Source: Eurosta solidaginis
Taxonomy: Eukaryota; Arthropoda; Insecta; Diptera; Tephritidae
Assembly: GCF_040869045.1 (NCBI RefSeq)
Contig: NW_027137012.1
Span: forward strand, 247,944 to 311,943
Direction of reading: 5' to 3'
Length of the DNA: 64,000 nt
In this document: piece by piece, positions 1 to 10,835 of the stretch
Numbering within the stretch: position 1 is the stretch's first letter
How the letters are laid out: every line of letters begins with the position of its first letter
Notes under the pieces: model-generated
What the model was told of the DNA's origin: nothing
Database searches by the model: none
The model's input: the letters and a program-made list of their open reading frames with translations, nothing else
Made by a program: the position numbers and the translations under genes

Positions 1-279
1 ATATTAAATGAAAAATTGTAGAGATAAATAAATTTATAAAAAAATATATATAACACAATAAATTAACATACAGTATACATAAACAAATGTGCGATATGGA
101 ATAAAATAATATGAATAAAATACTAAAAAAAAAAAAACAAATATTATAAAATAATGCATGTTTAATTAGTTTCCCATTAGTAACAAGGTAAGTATTTCAG
201 GAAGGACAGCTAAGAAATATTTTGTAAATTTTTAGTCGAAAATGTGAGAATACGGATCTTGTCTCTTTATTAACGTAAC

Positions 280-395
280 ATGATAAGACTTTTTTCAAGT
301 CAAATAAACCTTTTTTAAAATCAAGTGGAACAACTTTCAAATGAAATTAAGCTTTTTCAAGTCAAATGAAACTTTTTTCAAGTCACATGAATTTT
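280..395 (+). repeat. ~21-bp minisatellite, left fragment
   Basis: Imperfect tandem copies of a ~21-bp unit close to TTTCAAGTCAAATGAAACTT. The same unit resumes at about 1491, so this looks like the left piece of one array split by the 400-1490 insert. Bases 1-279 before it are plain AT-rich sequence in which I see nothing. Confidence 0.7.
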
Positions 396-544
396 ATTTT
401 ATTTTTATTTTTAAACGGTTTTATTTAGCTTGACATGACAGGCCGGCTGCATGGCCGTTGTGAAAGAATTTTGTAATTAAAATTTAAGTAACTTCCCGAT
501 AAGCTACATGCTTGAAAATTGGAATATAGTTCAGAACCGATGAC

Positions 545-1010
545 AATGCAATAAAAAAAAAATCGCCGCTCGGTGGCGCAAGGATCGAGATATTCACAAA
601 AATGTTTGTGATCCGATTTGGCTCATATTTGGAACACATAATACATACAAGAATAGAAAGCGGTCTGTGAAAAAAATCGCCGCTAGGTGGCGCAAGGGTC
701 GAGATATTCACAAAAATCGTATTTGTGGTCCGATGTGGCTCATATGTGGACACATAATACATACAAGAATAGAAACCGATCTATGAAAAAAATCGGCGCT
801 AGGTGGCGCAAAGATCGAGATATTCAAAAGAATCGTATTTGTGGTTCGATTTGGTCCATATTTGGAACACATAATACATACATGAATAGAAAGCGACCTA
901 TGATGTCCGATTTGGCTCACATTTGGAACAAATATTACATACAGTCCAGTAGAATCGACATCAAAATATATTGGAGTTAGAGGTGTGACAAGCATACGTG
1001 GCGCAGAGTC
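545..1010. repeat. Tandem repeat, 114-116 bp period, ~3.5 copies
   Basis: The landmark GTGGCGCAAGGATCGAGATA recurs with small changes at 573, 687 and 803, and a decayed partial copy follows to about 1010. Each copy also carries a segment on GATTTGGCTCATATTTGGAA. Overlapping short reading frames on both strands here (about 480-1090) are products of the repetition and have no recognisable domain, so I do not call them genes. Confidence 0.8.
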
Positions 1011-1194
1011 GAGTAAAGTCTTTGCCAGGATTATGTATTGAGAACTTAGATTGAAACAACTCGTCAGGAAAGGGTCCCTGCAATAATGACTCACTAAATG
1101 AACTAAATAGAATGAGAAATAATAGGCATTAAATAACGGCTAAAAACTTGAAAATAAAATAATTAAAAAAAAATTTTTTAGTTAAACGGTTTTA

Positions 1195-1467
1195 TTGAAA
1201 ACAATACTTACATGAAGTAATAATACTAAAAGTTAGAAAATAATTAGGTAGGTCAAATTTCTATTGATAATCATATATAAGACCAACTGAACCTTAATCA
1301 GGTTATGCTACGCCTCACATTTTTAGAAATTTCACGCGCCCAACGCTTTTATTTAATTGTCTGATCAACGCCCTAGATTGATGATTAGTGTGATGACTAG
1401 TACCTAGGACCTACCGAATTATTTTCTAGCTTTTAGTATTATTACTTCATGTAAGTATTGTTTTCAA
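1195..1467. mobile_element. MITE with ~60-bp terminal inverted repeats, TA target duplication
   Basis: The left end TTGAAAACAATACTTACATG (from 1195) and the right end CATGTAAGTATTGTTTTCAA (to 1467) are inverted copies that continue inward for about 60 bp with a few mismatches. TA at 1193-1194 and TA at 1468-1469 fit the target duplication of Tc1/mariner-type elements. There is no internal coding sequence. Confidence 0.7.
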
Positions 1468-1490
1468 TAACTAACAATTTTTTTTTTTTG

Positions 1491-2240
1491 CATTTCAAGT
1501 CAAACTATTTTCAAATCAAATGGACCGTTCCTTAAAACAAATGAAACCTTTTCAAGTCAAAAAAACAAATTTTCAAGTCAAATGAACCCGTTTTATGTCA
1601 AATGAAACTTTTTCAAGTCAAACAAAAAATTATCCAAGTCAAATCAGCCCGTTTTGATGTCAAATGAAACTTTTTTCTAGTCAGATGAAACTGTTTTTAA
1701 ATCAAATGAAAATTTTTCAAGTCAAATGCAACTTCTTTCAGTTCAAATTAAAACTAAAAACTTTTTTTCGAATCAAATAAAACTTTTTTCATGTCGAATG
1801 AAACTTTTTTTACGTCAAATGGAACTTTTTCATGTTAAATAAAACTTTTTTGAATCAAATGAAACTTTTTAAGGACAAATGAAACTTTTTTTAAATCAAA
1901 TTAAACTTTTTTCAATTGAAACTTTTTTCTTATCAAATGGAACTTATTCAATGTAAATAAAACTTGTTTCGAATCAAATTCAACTTTTTAAGGAAAACTT
2001 TTTCAAAAAAATTAAATCTTTTTCAAGTCAAATGAAACTTTTTAACTTTCAATAAAACTTTTTTCCAATCAAATTAAATTTCATGACAAATGCAATTTTT
2101 TTCGAATAAAATGAAACCTTCTTAAAACTATTTAATATAAAACTTTTTTCAAGGCAAATGAGTTTTTTATTGAAATCAAGTGAAACTTTTTCTAAATCAA
2201 ATAATTTATTTTTTTTTTTTTTCAAATCAACTAAATTCGA
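1491..2240 (+). repeat. ~21-bp minisatellite, right fragment
   Basis: About 35 imperfect units of TTTCAAGTCAAATGAAACTT-type sequence with variable T runs and drifting register. The same unit in the opposite orientation lies at 18390-18552, beside a LINE fragment. An 82-residue lysine-rich frame on the minus strand (2049-2297) is a by-product of the A/T composition. Confidence 0.75.
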
Positions 2241-2613
2241 TTTTTTATTTTTAATAATTTGAAAAAAATAATTTTGTAAATATTGTAACTGAAACAATGC
2301 AAATCACTCTCAAAACTACTTTCACAATTTTCGACCATGTTTTAGATTTTTCTGAATTTTTTTTAGTGTGTAGCTTTGTAGTGCAATGAGTTTACGCCTA
2401 ACAAGTCTCGGCAAATATGCATTTATTTTTGAATTTCTTTTTTCTTCCACGGGGGTTTCAGATTTTCTTCCTTTGTACTAAATAAAACTACGCGTTTTGA
2501 AACTTTCATATCGTAAAAGTTTAATTTTGTAAGTTCCTAATAAAAAGTTAAAAATGTTGATATTAAATTTTTTAATTCGATGAATTGATGTTTATTTTGT
2601 TTTAAGTACTCAG
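2241..2613. other. AT-rich stretch with no recognised feature
   Basis: Non-repetitive AT-rich DNA. Its last part (about 2585-2613) is T-rich and ends in TACTCAG, which could serve as a 3' splice site for the frame that follows. Confidence 0.5.
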
Positions 2614-2800
2614 CAAGGCGTATCCTGAGAATATAGTCTATAGTAATTATACTAATCAGGAGTGGAACTATATATCCGATTCCGCGCTAACAATTGAGCA
2701 GATCATCGACAAGTTCTCATCTGCAGGCAGGTTAACTGTCGACGGCACTTACTTTGCAAAGCTCCTGATGCTTGTATCTAAACATCTCTGGACGTCATAA
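2614..2800 (+). CDS. Exon-like open frame, unrecognised protein C-terminus
   Basis: From about 2612 to the TAA at 2798-2800 there is an open frame of 62 codons without an internal Met start. It is preceded by a T-rich tract and a CAG at 2611-2613, as expected for a terminal exon. The codons look protein-like compared with the AT-rich surroundings: many C/G third positions and balanced hydrophobic and charged residues, with stretches such as NYTNQEWNYISDSALTIEQI and DGTYFAKLLMLVSKHLW. I do not recognise the family. It could be the last exon of a host gene whose other exons lie to the left, or a captured or decayed exon. No signal peptide or clear membrane span is visible in this piece. The inference rests only on composition and the putative acceptor. 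Confidence 0.4.
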
Positions 2801-2984
2801 TCGTTCTCACATTGCTTTAAGCGGGTTGTGGATTATAGTTTTCCTCGTCATCGAATGAGGATTGCCATAAGGCCAATTGACTTTATGACCTTTTTAAGTG
2901 TGACTTAATGGCCACTAAAGAAATTTTGGTTTGACTTTTTAAACATATCAAGAAAAATACCATAAACACAGCACTAAAATAAAA

Positions 2985-3230
2985 TTGCCAGGCTAAGACT
3001 CCAGCTATTAGCAGTGATACAGCTGTCAGATCTAGAAACAGCAAGTGGCTTAAGTCCTAGGAAGCTTCTAGTATTTGCCAAGAGGACGGAGTTATTTTAT
3101 AACATAGGTCCTGGTTTTTAAAAGGGTTTTTTCAGTTTGGTTGTTAAAACAAACTTCTGGTAACACTGCGGACTCATTCAGTCTATATGAGGTCCCCATG
3201 AACCGGCCAGTTCAACCTAACCTAAGCTGC
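2985..3230 (+). mobile_element. RNase H-type LINE, 3'-end fragment (copy 1)
   Basis: This is the 3' end of the non-LTR family also seen at 10165-10835, 24245-25105 and 43917-44460 (those three on the minus strand). It starts just downstream of the C-terminal zinc-binding region and ends in GGCCAGTTCAACCTAACCTAA, the shared 3' terminus. It forms part of the left arm of a large inverted repeat. It is too short to encode a domain. Confidence 0.75.
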
Positions 3231-3764
3231 CTTATTAAGTCTATTAAGTTTTTGAATACCCACCTCTGGTCTCATATGGAAATCAACTAGCCCATCATCT
3301 ATACTTTCTCTTGATAGGGTCCGGGTATTCTGTGAACCTGTTCCCATATCTTTGTCTTTAAGAAAAGCTTTGCTCTATTTTTAATTGGAAGCAGATTCCA
3401 ATTGATCTGAGTACTAGCAGACCTGGCAGACATTGTACTGCCCTAGCTTTGTCTTTCTGCATAACCTTTAAGAAGTTTTTACATCTTACTCTCCCTCCCT
3501 CCCCCTTTTACTAATACTTTTATTCCCTGCCTTCTCTTTTTAAGTGTCTCTTTCTCCCTCACCATCTTTTCCCTCCCTTTTTTCTGCTCTGTCTATTCCT
3601 ATCTTATCCGATGGGTGGTTGAGTTTTTCGTTGGAGTTTGGGTTGATGTGGCGGGTCCCAAGCCCAGCGCACAACTCGCTCAGCGGGAATAAAAATATTA
3701 TTTGCACGTTTATATTGCAAGCTGCTTAATCCAAGACAGACACCTGCTTTCAGCCGCGCCTTGT
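2985..3764 (+). repeat. Composite inverted repeat, left arm
   Basis: About 780 bp recur in inverse orientation at 9624-10398. The arm runs from a LINE 3' end (2985-3230) through a segment containing CTGGCAGACATTGTACTGCC (about 3429) and a pyrimidine-rich tract (3480-3600) to CAGCCGCGCCTT at about 3764. A 61-residue Ser/Pro-rich frame (3544-3729) is shared by both arms, but it is a reading of the pyrimidine tract and I do not accept it as a gene. Confidence 0.85.
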
Positions 3765-4079
3765 GGCATAAGGTCAACTGCATAATGTATAAGGTATTCG
3801 TCTGTCGTATATTGCATGTGCGTCTCCTCGCCGTAAATTTTTTTTAAGCTCCTATAAAAACGAAGCGTCCCGATACAAAAGACCACTAACTTGAAAAAAA
3901 AAATAAAAATGCGTAGGAGCAACAACAACTGAGAATGATAGTTGGTAGCGATTGCAAAGCATTCCTTATAATTTTTATTTTATAAAAAGTTTGAGGAAAA
4001 ATTTAAAGAACTCGACATCAAGACGGACAAGGCGCCAGTTGTTTCGATTATACTTTGTAAATCTCTTCAAAGATTTTTT
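3765..4079. other. No recognised feature
   Basis: Mixed AT-rich DNA between the composite repeat arm and the tRNA-like fragment. I see no domain, tandem repeat or RNA gene. Confidence 0.4.
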
Positions 4080-4082
4080 TTC

Positions 4083-4165
4083 GGGCTGTGGGATTAGAAC
4101 CCATACTACTTTGATTATCAGACTGTTGACAAACGCATCCGACCAAAGACGTGGTCAGATGCATG
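4083..4165 (-). repeat. tRNA-like fragment, possible SINE head
   Basis: Read on the minus strand, the segment ends in GGGTTCTAATCCCACAGCCC. This contains a B-box-like GGTTCTAATCC that differs from the polymerase III consensus at one position and sits in a T-arm-like hairpin. An A box is not convincing and no full cloverleaf can be drawn, so this is at most a decayed tRNA-derived SINE head. Confidence 0.3.
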
Positions 4166-4199
4166 AACCGAAGACGTGGCGAAGAAACGTGATGATCAG

Positions 4200-5455
4200 G
4201 GTCTAGATTAGTACATCGATGATTTTACGAATCCATCATGTTGGATCTATGTACGTCTGGCATCAATCCCGACGTTTTTAGGTTGTTGTGTACAACCTTT
4301 TTCAATTTATTTCCATCTTTTAAAATGTCGCTTTAATAAGAAAATTAATTGGTAATAAAAGACGGTGACAATTTAAATTTCTATAAGGAAGTGGAGCTTC
4401 TGAGTACATTTAAAGTGTCTTCAAATATTTCAAAATTTTTAATTAGGGTATATATGTATACTATATATATTCATCTTTTACAGATGTATATTTCGTTTTC
4501 GTCAAAGAACCCTAGTTTAAAACAAGGAAGTGAATGACTGCATTAAATCATTAACAGAGCATAAAGCATTTGTTCTGCCAGTACAATTTGTAAGTACGAC
4601 AGCGACATGCAAAACATTTAAGTAGCTTCCTGCCAGCTTGAGAATCAACAGACTGGCAACAAACTTATTCTGCTCTTCTGGTTGCATGTATCCCAGTGCT
4701 TGTCGTGGCTTTTTTTCCCAGTAGACTATCCGCCTATTTGTAAACCACATCGCAATTGCTATGAACATGAAGGTGGACTAGACAGGCACTGTTTATGTTT
4801 GATCCTGCTGAGAAAAGATTCTGTGTTATGTGAGCTTATGTAGAAAAGAAAAGCGTGATTATGAAAAATTGTATGCTCAACTATCCACGTACCACGTTTG
4901 CTTCCTAAGATAATGTTTAAAATATATTGCAAAATGTTTCTGATGTTGCACTATCTTTGCTCACTATTTGAGGGAGTCCAGAATGTAAGCGTAAGGTAAG
5001 TGTAAGTATACGCGCAGTTTGATTACCTTTTATTTTCGGTTTGTTATCAGCTTATTGTCGACGAGATATAGACTAGTTATTGATTTGTTATAAATTTCGT
5101 ATCGATAACAAACGTGCTCTCCACGTACATCTGTATGTTTACATATCGAGCTTTCCGCGTCCTTGAAACTCACGCCTTTATTTTTGTGTATTTTTGAAAA
5201 AAAATTTTATGTTTGAGATACCCTTCAAATCTTGACTTCAGCTTAATAATACAGCTTTATTTTATACTAAAGAGAGTGAGAACTTTAGTATTTTTTATAC
5301 GGACGCGTATTATGCTATGTACACAGGAAAGACACCATTCTTACTGGAATCGATTACTTCTCAAAAAACCCAACACCATCAAAGAAACATATAAACCTGA
5401 AGAGATAAAATTGAAGCACTAATTAAGATTAGTAAGAAAATTATAATAAAACTAG
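4200..5455. other. No gene recognised; short dispersed motifs
   Basis: AT-rich DNA. Around 4975-5120 it has TCCAGAATGTAAGCGTAAGG followed by ATCGATAACA-type words. A related combination occurs near 7040-7200 and 38490-38670, which suggests remnants of one unnamed dispersed repeat. The short frames present carry no domain. Confidence 0.4.
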
Positions 5456-5760
5456 AGGATCCGGCAGAAGTTGTTCTACCCTAACTTCGGTCTAGATCCC
5501 TCTTCATCTCTTTCCATTTCCTTTATTCTTTATGCACTCCTCTCTCTGCGGATTTTTCTTATTCTACGTTTTTCCTTCCCTTTTTTTCTATCTAGCTACC
5601 TGTATTTGGCCCTCCACCGCGCCATCAATCCCTATCTTTATATCTTCGTCTAACTCTATCTCTTTCTAAGTTTCTTTCTTCTTCCCTCGTTTTTCTCCTT
5701 TCTAGTTCATTTTATTCTTTTCCATCCCTTATACCTATAGGGTTTTATATATTTTGGAAT
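5456..5760 (+). repeat. Pyrimidine-rich dispersed repeat (CCGGCAGA family), copy
   Basis: It starts with GATCCGGCAGAAGTTGTTCT and continues into a long CT-rich tract. Relatives lie at 3424-3700 (+), 9640-9975 (-) and 34203-34735 (+), where the tract is followed by GTCCCA-type repeats. The family is unnamed here. No protein is expected from the tract. Confidence 0.6.
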
Positions 5761-5905
5761 GTAAAAACAAACCACTTTTTCAAAAAGAAAAAACAGAAAA
5801 GACATACTCAAGTATGCTCCCAGAATTTCTTGAGAATCAGTCTAGCCCTTTCTACGGAGTTCAACTACAAAAACTGACACACGAACTTTATATATAAGAA
5901 CACTT

Positions 5906-6184
5906 TTACAGCCCATTGAACTGGCGACACTGATTTTTGATCATTAAGGGAATGGCTACGTTGCAATGATAAACTTCCGGATTAGGCAAACATCGTGCTT
6001 TGAAATTTTCTGCACAATTTCTCTTAAATACATTCCTATCAAGATACTTACATCTTTTTGCAAAAGCTAGGTAGGCATGCATCAAGTGATTGGATGACTC
6101 TATCTCGTCATCCTTAGTACTGAGCCGCACCGCATGTATTCCCATAAGGCAGTTCCCTGGCAGAGCTACAAAGGCTTTAAGCAC
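5906..6184 (-). pseudogene. Decayed C-terminus of an RNase H-type LINE ORF2
   Basis: A 92-residue frame whose middle part, around DDEIESSNHLMHAYLAFAKR, resembles the E-x-S/T-x-H-L-x-x-x-x-x-A-F-A pattern after the RNase H domain of R1/I-type LINE proteins. The usual zinc-binding cysteines are absent, so it would be non-functional. The resemblance is short and the assignment is tentative; a chance frame is the alternative. Confidence 0.3.
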
Positions 6185-6189
6185 TCGCC

Positions 6190-6805
6190 GAAATCACTAA
6201 ATTGCACAAATTTGGAGCTCAGTAATTCACGAACTGAGTAGTGAGTTATTTCGAGCTTCAATTCGGCGTAGTGTGGAGAGGGTTTAAAATGCTCCAGGGA
6301 GTGTGAGCGTTAATATTCTTCTTCTTTATAAATGCGTCTACAGGATTCTTTTGTTGTTGTTGTCTAGATTGCATGATTGAATAGCGCTTAGAGAGCACAT
6401 CATGATTTTGCGAGTCGCGCGTACATCCTCGATTACAGTTACGGGCTCGAAAAAACTAAGCAAACCACTTGAGGCACTTATTGTCCTATCGAAGGGAGGC
6501 ATTGACACTGCAATCGATAATCTAATGCCTTGTACCTCGTGACTGTTGGAGTCAGCTTTTTTCCAAGCTAGGTTACATTTTAAACTCTAAAGCATCCACT
6601 GCCTAAAAGAATAACCCTCCTAGCTTTTCGACAAACTCGACTATAACTTGTTTCACAGTTTTCATAGAGAGTAAAACATTAAACTTCCATCACTCAAGGA
6701 GTTGATAAGCGCAATTCACAGCCTGCACAAACCCAATTGTCAACCGCATCTAAGCAAAGTGACTACTGCTGCAAATATGAATGGACCATACACAAATTTA
6801 GCACG
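6190..6805. other. No recognised feature
   Basis: Unique-looking DNA with scattered stops in all frames. I see no tandem repeat or domain. Confidence 0.4.
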
Positions 6806-6809
6806 CGAG

Positions 6810-7035
6810 GCCTCAGGCGGCCTAAATTTCCTTCCGGAATAGGGGGAGGGAGGAGGTATAGCCAGAAGGTTAAATGTGGTCAAATTAAATCGGTCTGGAG
6901 ACGTTCGGGCTAGTTCCTTATTTGTGATTGCTACCGGAGCGTACCAGACCTATATCCGGCAAAGGATCATCAACATCGATAACACTCTATAAAACATTCG
7001 GTAGTGTCTTTATGGCTACAACAACAACAACTTCC
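6810..7035 (-). repeat. Dispersed hairpin repeat, copy A
   Basis: On the minus strand this matches 26545-26820: a GATAA-flanked imperfect hairpin, then TTTGCCGGATATAGG, then CTAGCCCGAACGTCTC. The plus-strand right edge is a short CAACAACAACAA run (7019-7030). A third, partial copy lies at 32615-32712. The family is unnamed here; conserved blocks and a CAA-rich edge suggest a retroelement 3' or 5' end. Confidence 0.6.
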
Positions 7036-8888
7036 ATGACAAATCGATAACATACTGCCTGAATCTGGTTCCGCTTTCGGTTTCTCCTTTTTCATTTCGC
7101 CTACTCTTACCCTTGACTTACACTCTATATTCGCCTATATAGCATACCATTCAAACATATTACGCCTGAACATTTTGCCTTACGCTTACATTCTGGACTC
7201 GCCCCACACCGAGGAATAAGCTGGTAATACATCAAAAATACACACGTTTCGAATAAAACGGTGAAGTATTAACTGCGAAATTTTCCTGCTCAACACTCTT
7301 TTGAAAAGAACGATGAAGTTGTTTAGCAAATTCTCAATGAAGAGCCTCGCCGAAGAATTCTAAGCTGGTAAGGAATGAGATTATCTCCTCGGCTCTCAAA
7401 TTCTTGCACTTATTTCTTCAATATATTTCTTTAAATAAATCAAGAAGTTCGATGTCCAACCGTCCAACCTACTAGCACTGCACCCTGGTCGGTCTTATAT
7501 GGAGTTGGTGGCCAAAAATACTTCCACTAATTCCAAAAATTGGTGCGGGTGATACCTTCATACCGACCCACAACCACCCACTTTCACCGCAAGCATACAA
7601 AAAGTAAGTATATGTGGGGAAAAAGTGGTAAGATCTATCTATCGCAAATACAATGTTTAATAGGATTAAATAAAGAAATAAAATTTATTAAAAGATCTTG
7701 CATACATAACAATAACAAAACAACAAACACACACAAAAGTTTACATTTGCATATCGTCGTCTGGATAAAATAATGTCGTATATTACATGTGAGCGCATAT
7801 AACATACGACAATAATTTATCAGGGTGACGCTATCAGAAAGCTGTCGCAAAACATAGTTAGTGGCAGAAAGTGGCAGCTGATATTGGCACTTTAGAATCT
7901 TAAAACTTTGACTTTTAATAACATATAAGTTCCACGTGAAGATCGGTGAGGAACACAACTAAAATTTTAGCTGAAATTGAAATATTTGTGCAAATAAACA
8001 CTAATAAAGGCAACTGGTCAAATTTTAAATAGCAAAAAAAAAAAAACAACCAACAAGCTAAAGACACTAACACTTTTTCAGAATGAAGTAAATACCCTTG
8101 ACTGTAATACTAATATTTATTTATTTCAATACAATGATATTTTATGTATTTTTAAATAGCTTAGACTTGCACTTTATTTTTAACTTGTTCACACTGCAAA
8201 AACCAACTAATACAATAACCTCACTTTTGAAGCTATTCTTAAAGAGTACAGTTCGAATACAACAAAAACAAATATACCTTTTAAAAGGCTGTTCTAATAC
8301 GAGATACCAACGACACATTTGGTAACAAACTTTTCATTTAAAATTTTTAATTTTCGGCCTATGGAACCGACCACTGTGCACTGGTAGCTTCTTTAAAACG
8401 TGGAGCTTCATTAAAATAAATCAGCAATAAATAAACACTTAAATTGCAGTCCGATCGTGTTATTTGCTTATCGGTGGGTTGTATAAATTTGAATTTAAGA
8501 GACTTTTTTACATCTCTTCACACACAAAAATGCCTTTTTTGTTGTTTAGCTGCTGATGCGCTTTTTGCGTGCATGTTAGAGTCTAGCAACTTGTTATGCA
8601 TCATTTGTCCTACGTATGTATCTCCATAAATACATTTACATGTATAACATCAACATATCTGTTCCACCACAGCCATTAATCTTAAAGCGCTTTCATGCCA
8701 ATTTGTACCAAGAATAAAGGAAAAAAAAATATGGAAAAAATACAACAAGCAGGTCTTTAACCTATGCACAAAAAACAAGTATTGCAGATTAACTTGCATT
8801 TGGAACTCTCTTAAGGTTTTGTTGCTCCAGAAGGTACATATGTATATTAGGGTGGGGCAGTTCAAATAAATTTCCAGTGGGCCTGTGC
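7036..8888. other. No gene recognised
   Basis: AT-rich DNA with short frames only. TTAGGGTGGGGCAG near 8848 resembles the end of a TA-flanked MITE, but I find no matching inverted end nearby, so I do not call an element. Confidence 0.4.
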
Positions 8889-9099
8889 TTATCTATACAT
8901 ATAAAGAAGGATGAGAGATTGTATGCATCTTATGGACGCCGACACCACCCTGCCGATTTTATTCAAATACAGGATACAGGATAGCTTCGCAGCAACCCGG
9001 TGAGTGCTCCTGTGAAGTTTCTTTCCAGGAAGTGGACCACGGACCGATTTATTCAAACAAATTCTATTCATGACTCGATTTGCCTTATATTTGGTATAT

Positions 9100-9260
9100 A
9101 TGCAAGTAGCCCTTGGCTAGATTAGTATTTACGGCACTTTTTCCGGGAAATGGACCAGGGACCGACTGGGATTGGGACTGGGACTGGGAATGGGAAAAAG
9201 AGATAAAAACTGAGATAGAGATAGAGTAAGACGACGACGGAGAGATTGGGATAGATACTT
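9100..9260 (-). repeat. GGGACT-rich repeat, relative of 34430-34600
   Basis: The plus strand carries GACTGGGATTGGGACTGGGA, and the complement matches the AGTCCCAGTCCC region at 34440-34530. Flanking words (TTAGTATTTACGG here, CGTAAATACTAA at 34558) also match in reverse. It is therefore a minus-strand piece of the same pyrimidine-rich family. Confidence 0.6.
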
Positions 9261-9451
9261 GCTTACTTACTGGCGCCAATTGGTAACACCACGTGGAGCC
9301 GTGTGTAGAAATCCACGCAAGTGGTGAAAGCTTCTGACCACCATTCATCTGGGAATAGCCAGAGCGATTCTTTTGCATGTGGTTCAAGTAGCTCACTACT
9401 TCCGGCCGCTTGCGGCCAAGTATCCTCTTGGTAGCCACTGAATATCCGTTT

Positions 9452-9589
9452 TGTGGTGAGAATGTGAGAAGTTGACAACCTGACTAGACCACTTTGACAT
9501 ACTCGGTTTAAAAGAAAGTTTGTGGTGAGAATGTGAGAAGCTAACAACCTGACTAGACCACTCTGACATACTCGGTTTAAAGGAAAGCT
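9452..9589. repeat. 69-bp direct tandem duplication
   Basis: Two copies, starting at 9452 and 9521, of a 69-bp unit beginning TGTGGTGAGAATGTGAGAAG and containing CTGACTAGACCACT. They differ by a few bases. A 119-residue minus-strand frame (9263-9622) reads through both copies and shows the duplication as a repeated peptide. It has no domain I recognise. Confidence 0.85.
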
Positions 9590-9623
9590 GGTGGGTTTCC
9601 ATCGGTAACGTCTGTCTGCCAAA

Positions 9624-10398
9624 AGGCGCGGCTGAAAGCGGGTGTCTGTCTTGGATTAAGCAGATTGCAATATAAACGTGCAAACAATATTTTTATTCCC
9701 GCTGAGCGAATTGTGCGCTGGGCTTGGGACCCGCCACATCAAACCAAACTTCAATGCAAAACTCAACCAACCATCGGATAGGATAGGAATAGATAGAGCA
9801 GAAAAAAGGGAGGGAAAAGATGGAGAGGGAGAAAGAGACACTTCAAAAGAGAAGGCAGGGAATAAAAGTATTAGTAAAAGGGGGAGGGAGGGAGAGTAAG
9901 ATGTAAAAACTTCTTAAAGGTTATGCAGAAAAACAAAGGTAGGGCAGTACAACGTCTGTCATGTCTGCTAGTACTCAGATCAATTGGAATCTGCTTCCAA
10001 TTGAAAATAGAGCAAAGCTATTCTTAAAGACAAAGATATGGGGCCCGGTTCACAGAATACCCGGACCCTATCAAGAGAAAGTATAGATGATGGGCTAGTT
10101 CATTTCCCTATGAGACCAGAGGTGGGTATTCAAAGACTTAATAGACTTAATAAGGCAGCTTAGGTAAGTTGAACTGGCCGGTCCATGAGGACCTCACATA
10201 GACTGAATGAGTCCGTAGTATTACCGGAAGTTTGTTTTAACGACCAAACTGAAAAACCCTATTAAAAACCAGGACCTATGTTACAAAATAACTCCATCCT
10301 CTTGGCAAACACTAGAAGCTTCCTAGGACTTAAGGTACTTGACGTTTCTAGATCTGACAGCTGTATCACTCCTAATAGCTGGAGTCTTAGCCTGGCAA
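9624..10398 (-). repeat. Composite inverted repeat, right arm
   Basis: Inverse-orientation partner of 2985-3764. The order, read on the minus strand, is the same: LINE 3' end, GACAGACGTTGTACTGCC block, pyrimidine tract, GCCGCGCCTT boundary. The arms enclose about 5.9 kb. Small indels and substitutions throughout show the duplication is not recent. Confidence 0.85.
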
Positions 10399-10835
10399 GC
10401 GCAGGGCACGAGCACAGAACGTGCTCGATCGTTTACTCCCCCAACCCGCACTTCCTACATCTGCTACCACTGACCAAACCTAAGTTAAACGCATGTGATG
10501 CCATAAGGCAGTGTGTAGCCAGAATACCCATCATGGGTCTACAGTCCTCTCTTTTTAATGATAGAAGCAACTTGGTCTAAGGTTGAAAGACCTACAATCT
10601 TCGACACTTTACAGCCCCGTGGTTGAACCCACGCCTTTCCCGCATGGTCGATCATGCGCACCTCTCGCCTTCGCTTAATCTCGCCCAGTCTAATTGGGAC
10701 GTCTACGGAGCAAGCTTCAAGGGTGCGCTCTTTTTAGCTAGTTCATCTGCTTTTTCATTCCCATCTATTCCCATATGCCCTTGGACACAATATAGATGTA
10801 GGCTTCTCTTTGCCCGATTCTTATTATGTTAGTAC
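10165..10835 (-). pseudogene. RNase H-type LINE ORF2 3' end (copy 2)
   Basis: On the minus strand the fragment starts in the RNase H domain, where GHMGIDGNEKADELAKKSA is readable around 10730-10790. This is the H-x-G-x-x-G-N-E-x-A-D signature of LINE-encoded RNase H. It runs through a C-x2-C zinc-binding-like region (around 10430-10470) to the family 3' end near 10165. Frameshifts and stops make it dead. RNase H after the reverse transcriptase is found in the I, R1, LOA and Tad groups, so one of these is likely. The 5' truncation fits target-primed reverse transcription. Confidence 0.75.

Larger units (their letters stand above)
400..1490. repeat. Composite repeat inserted in the minisatellite
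   Basis: A block without the minisatellite unit. It starts near a TTAAACGGTTTTATT motif that recurs at about 1182, contains the palindrome-like segment GGCCGGCTGCATGGCC near 441, and then 116-bp tandem repeats and a MITE (listed separately). Minisatellite on both sides implies insertion into the array. I cannot name the family and find no protein-coding content. Confidence 0.5.

Noticed and set aside
687..1094. Overlapping frames on both strands near 1 kb
   Set aside because: Products of the 116-bp tandem repeats; no conserved protein features.
4083..4165. Functional tRNA gene
   Set aside because: Only a B box and T-arm-like hairpin are convincing. No acceptor pairing or clear anticodon arm could be drawn.
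8848..8862. Second TA-flanked MITE starting TAGGGTGGGG
   Set aside because: No inverted partner end was found within the following kilobases.
9263..9622. 119-codon minus-strand frame with two similar peptide blocks
   Set aside because: The peptide repetition is only the 69-bp DNA duplication. I recognise no domain, and a second frame (9396-9683) is equally open over it.
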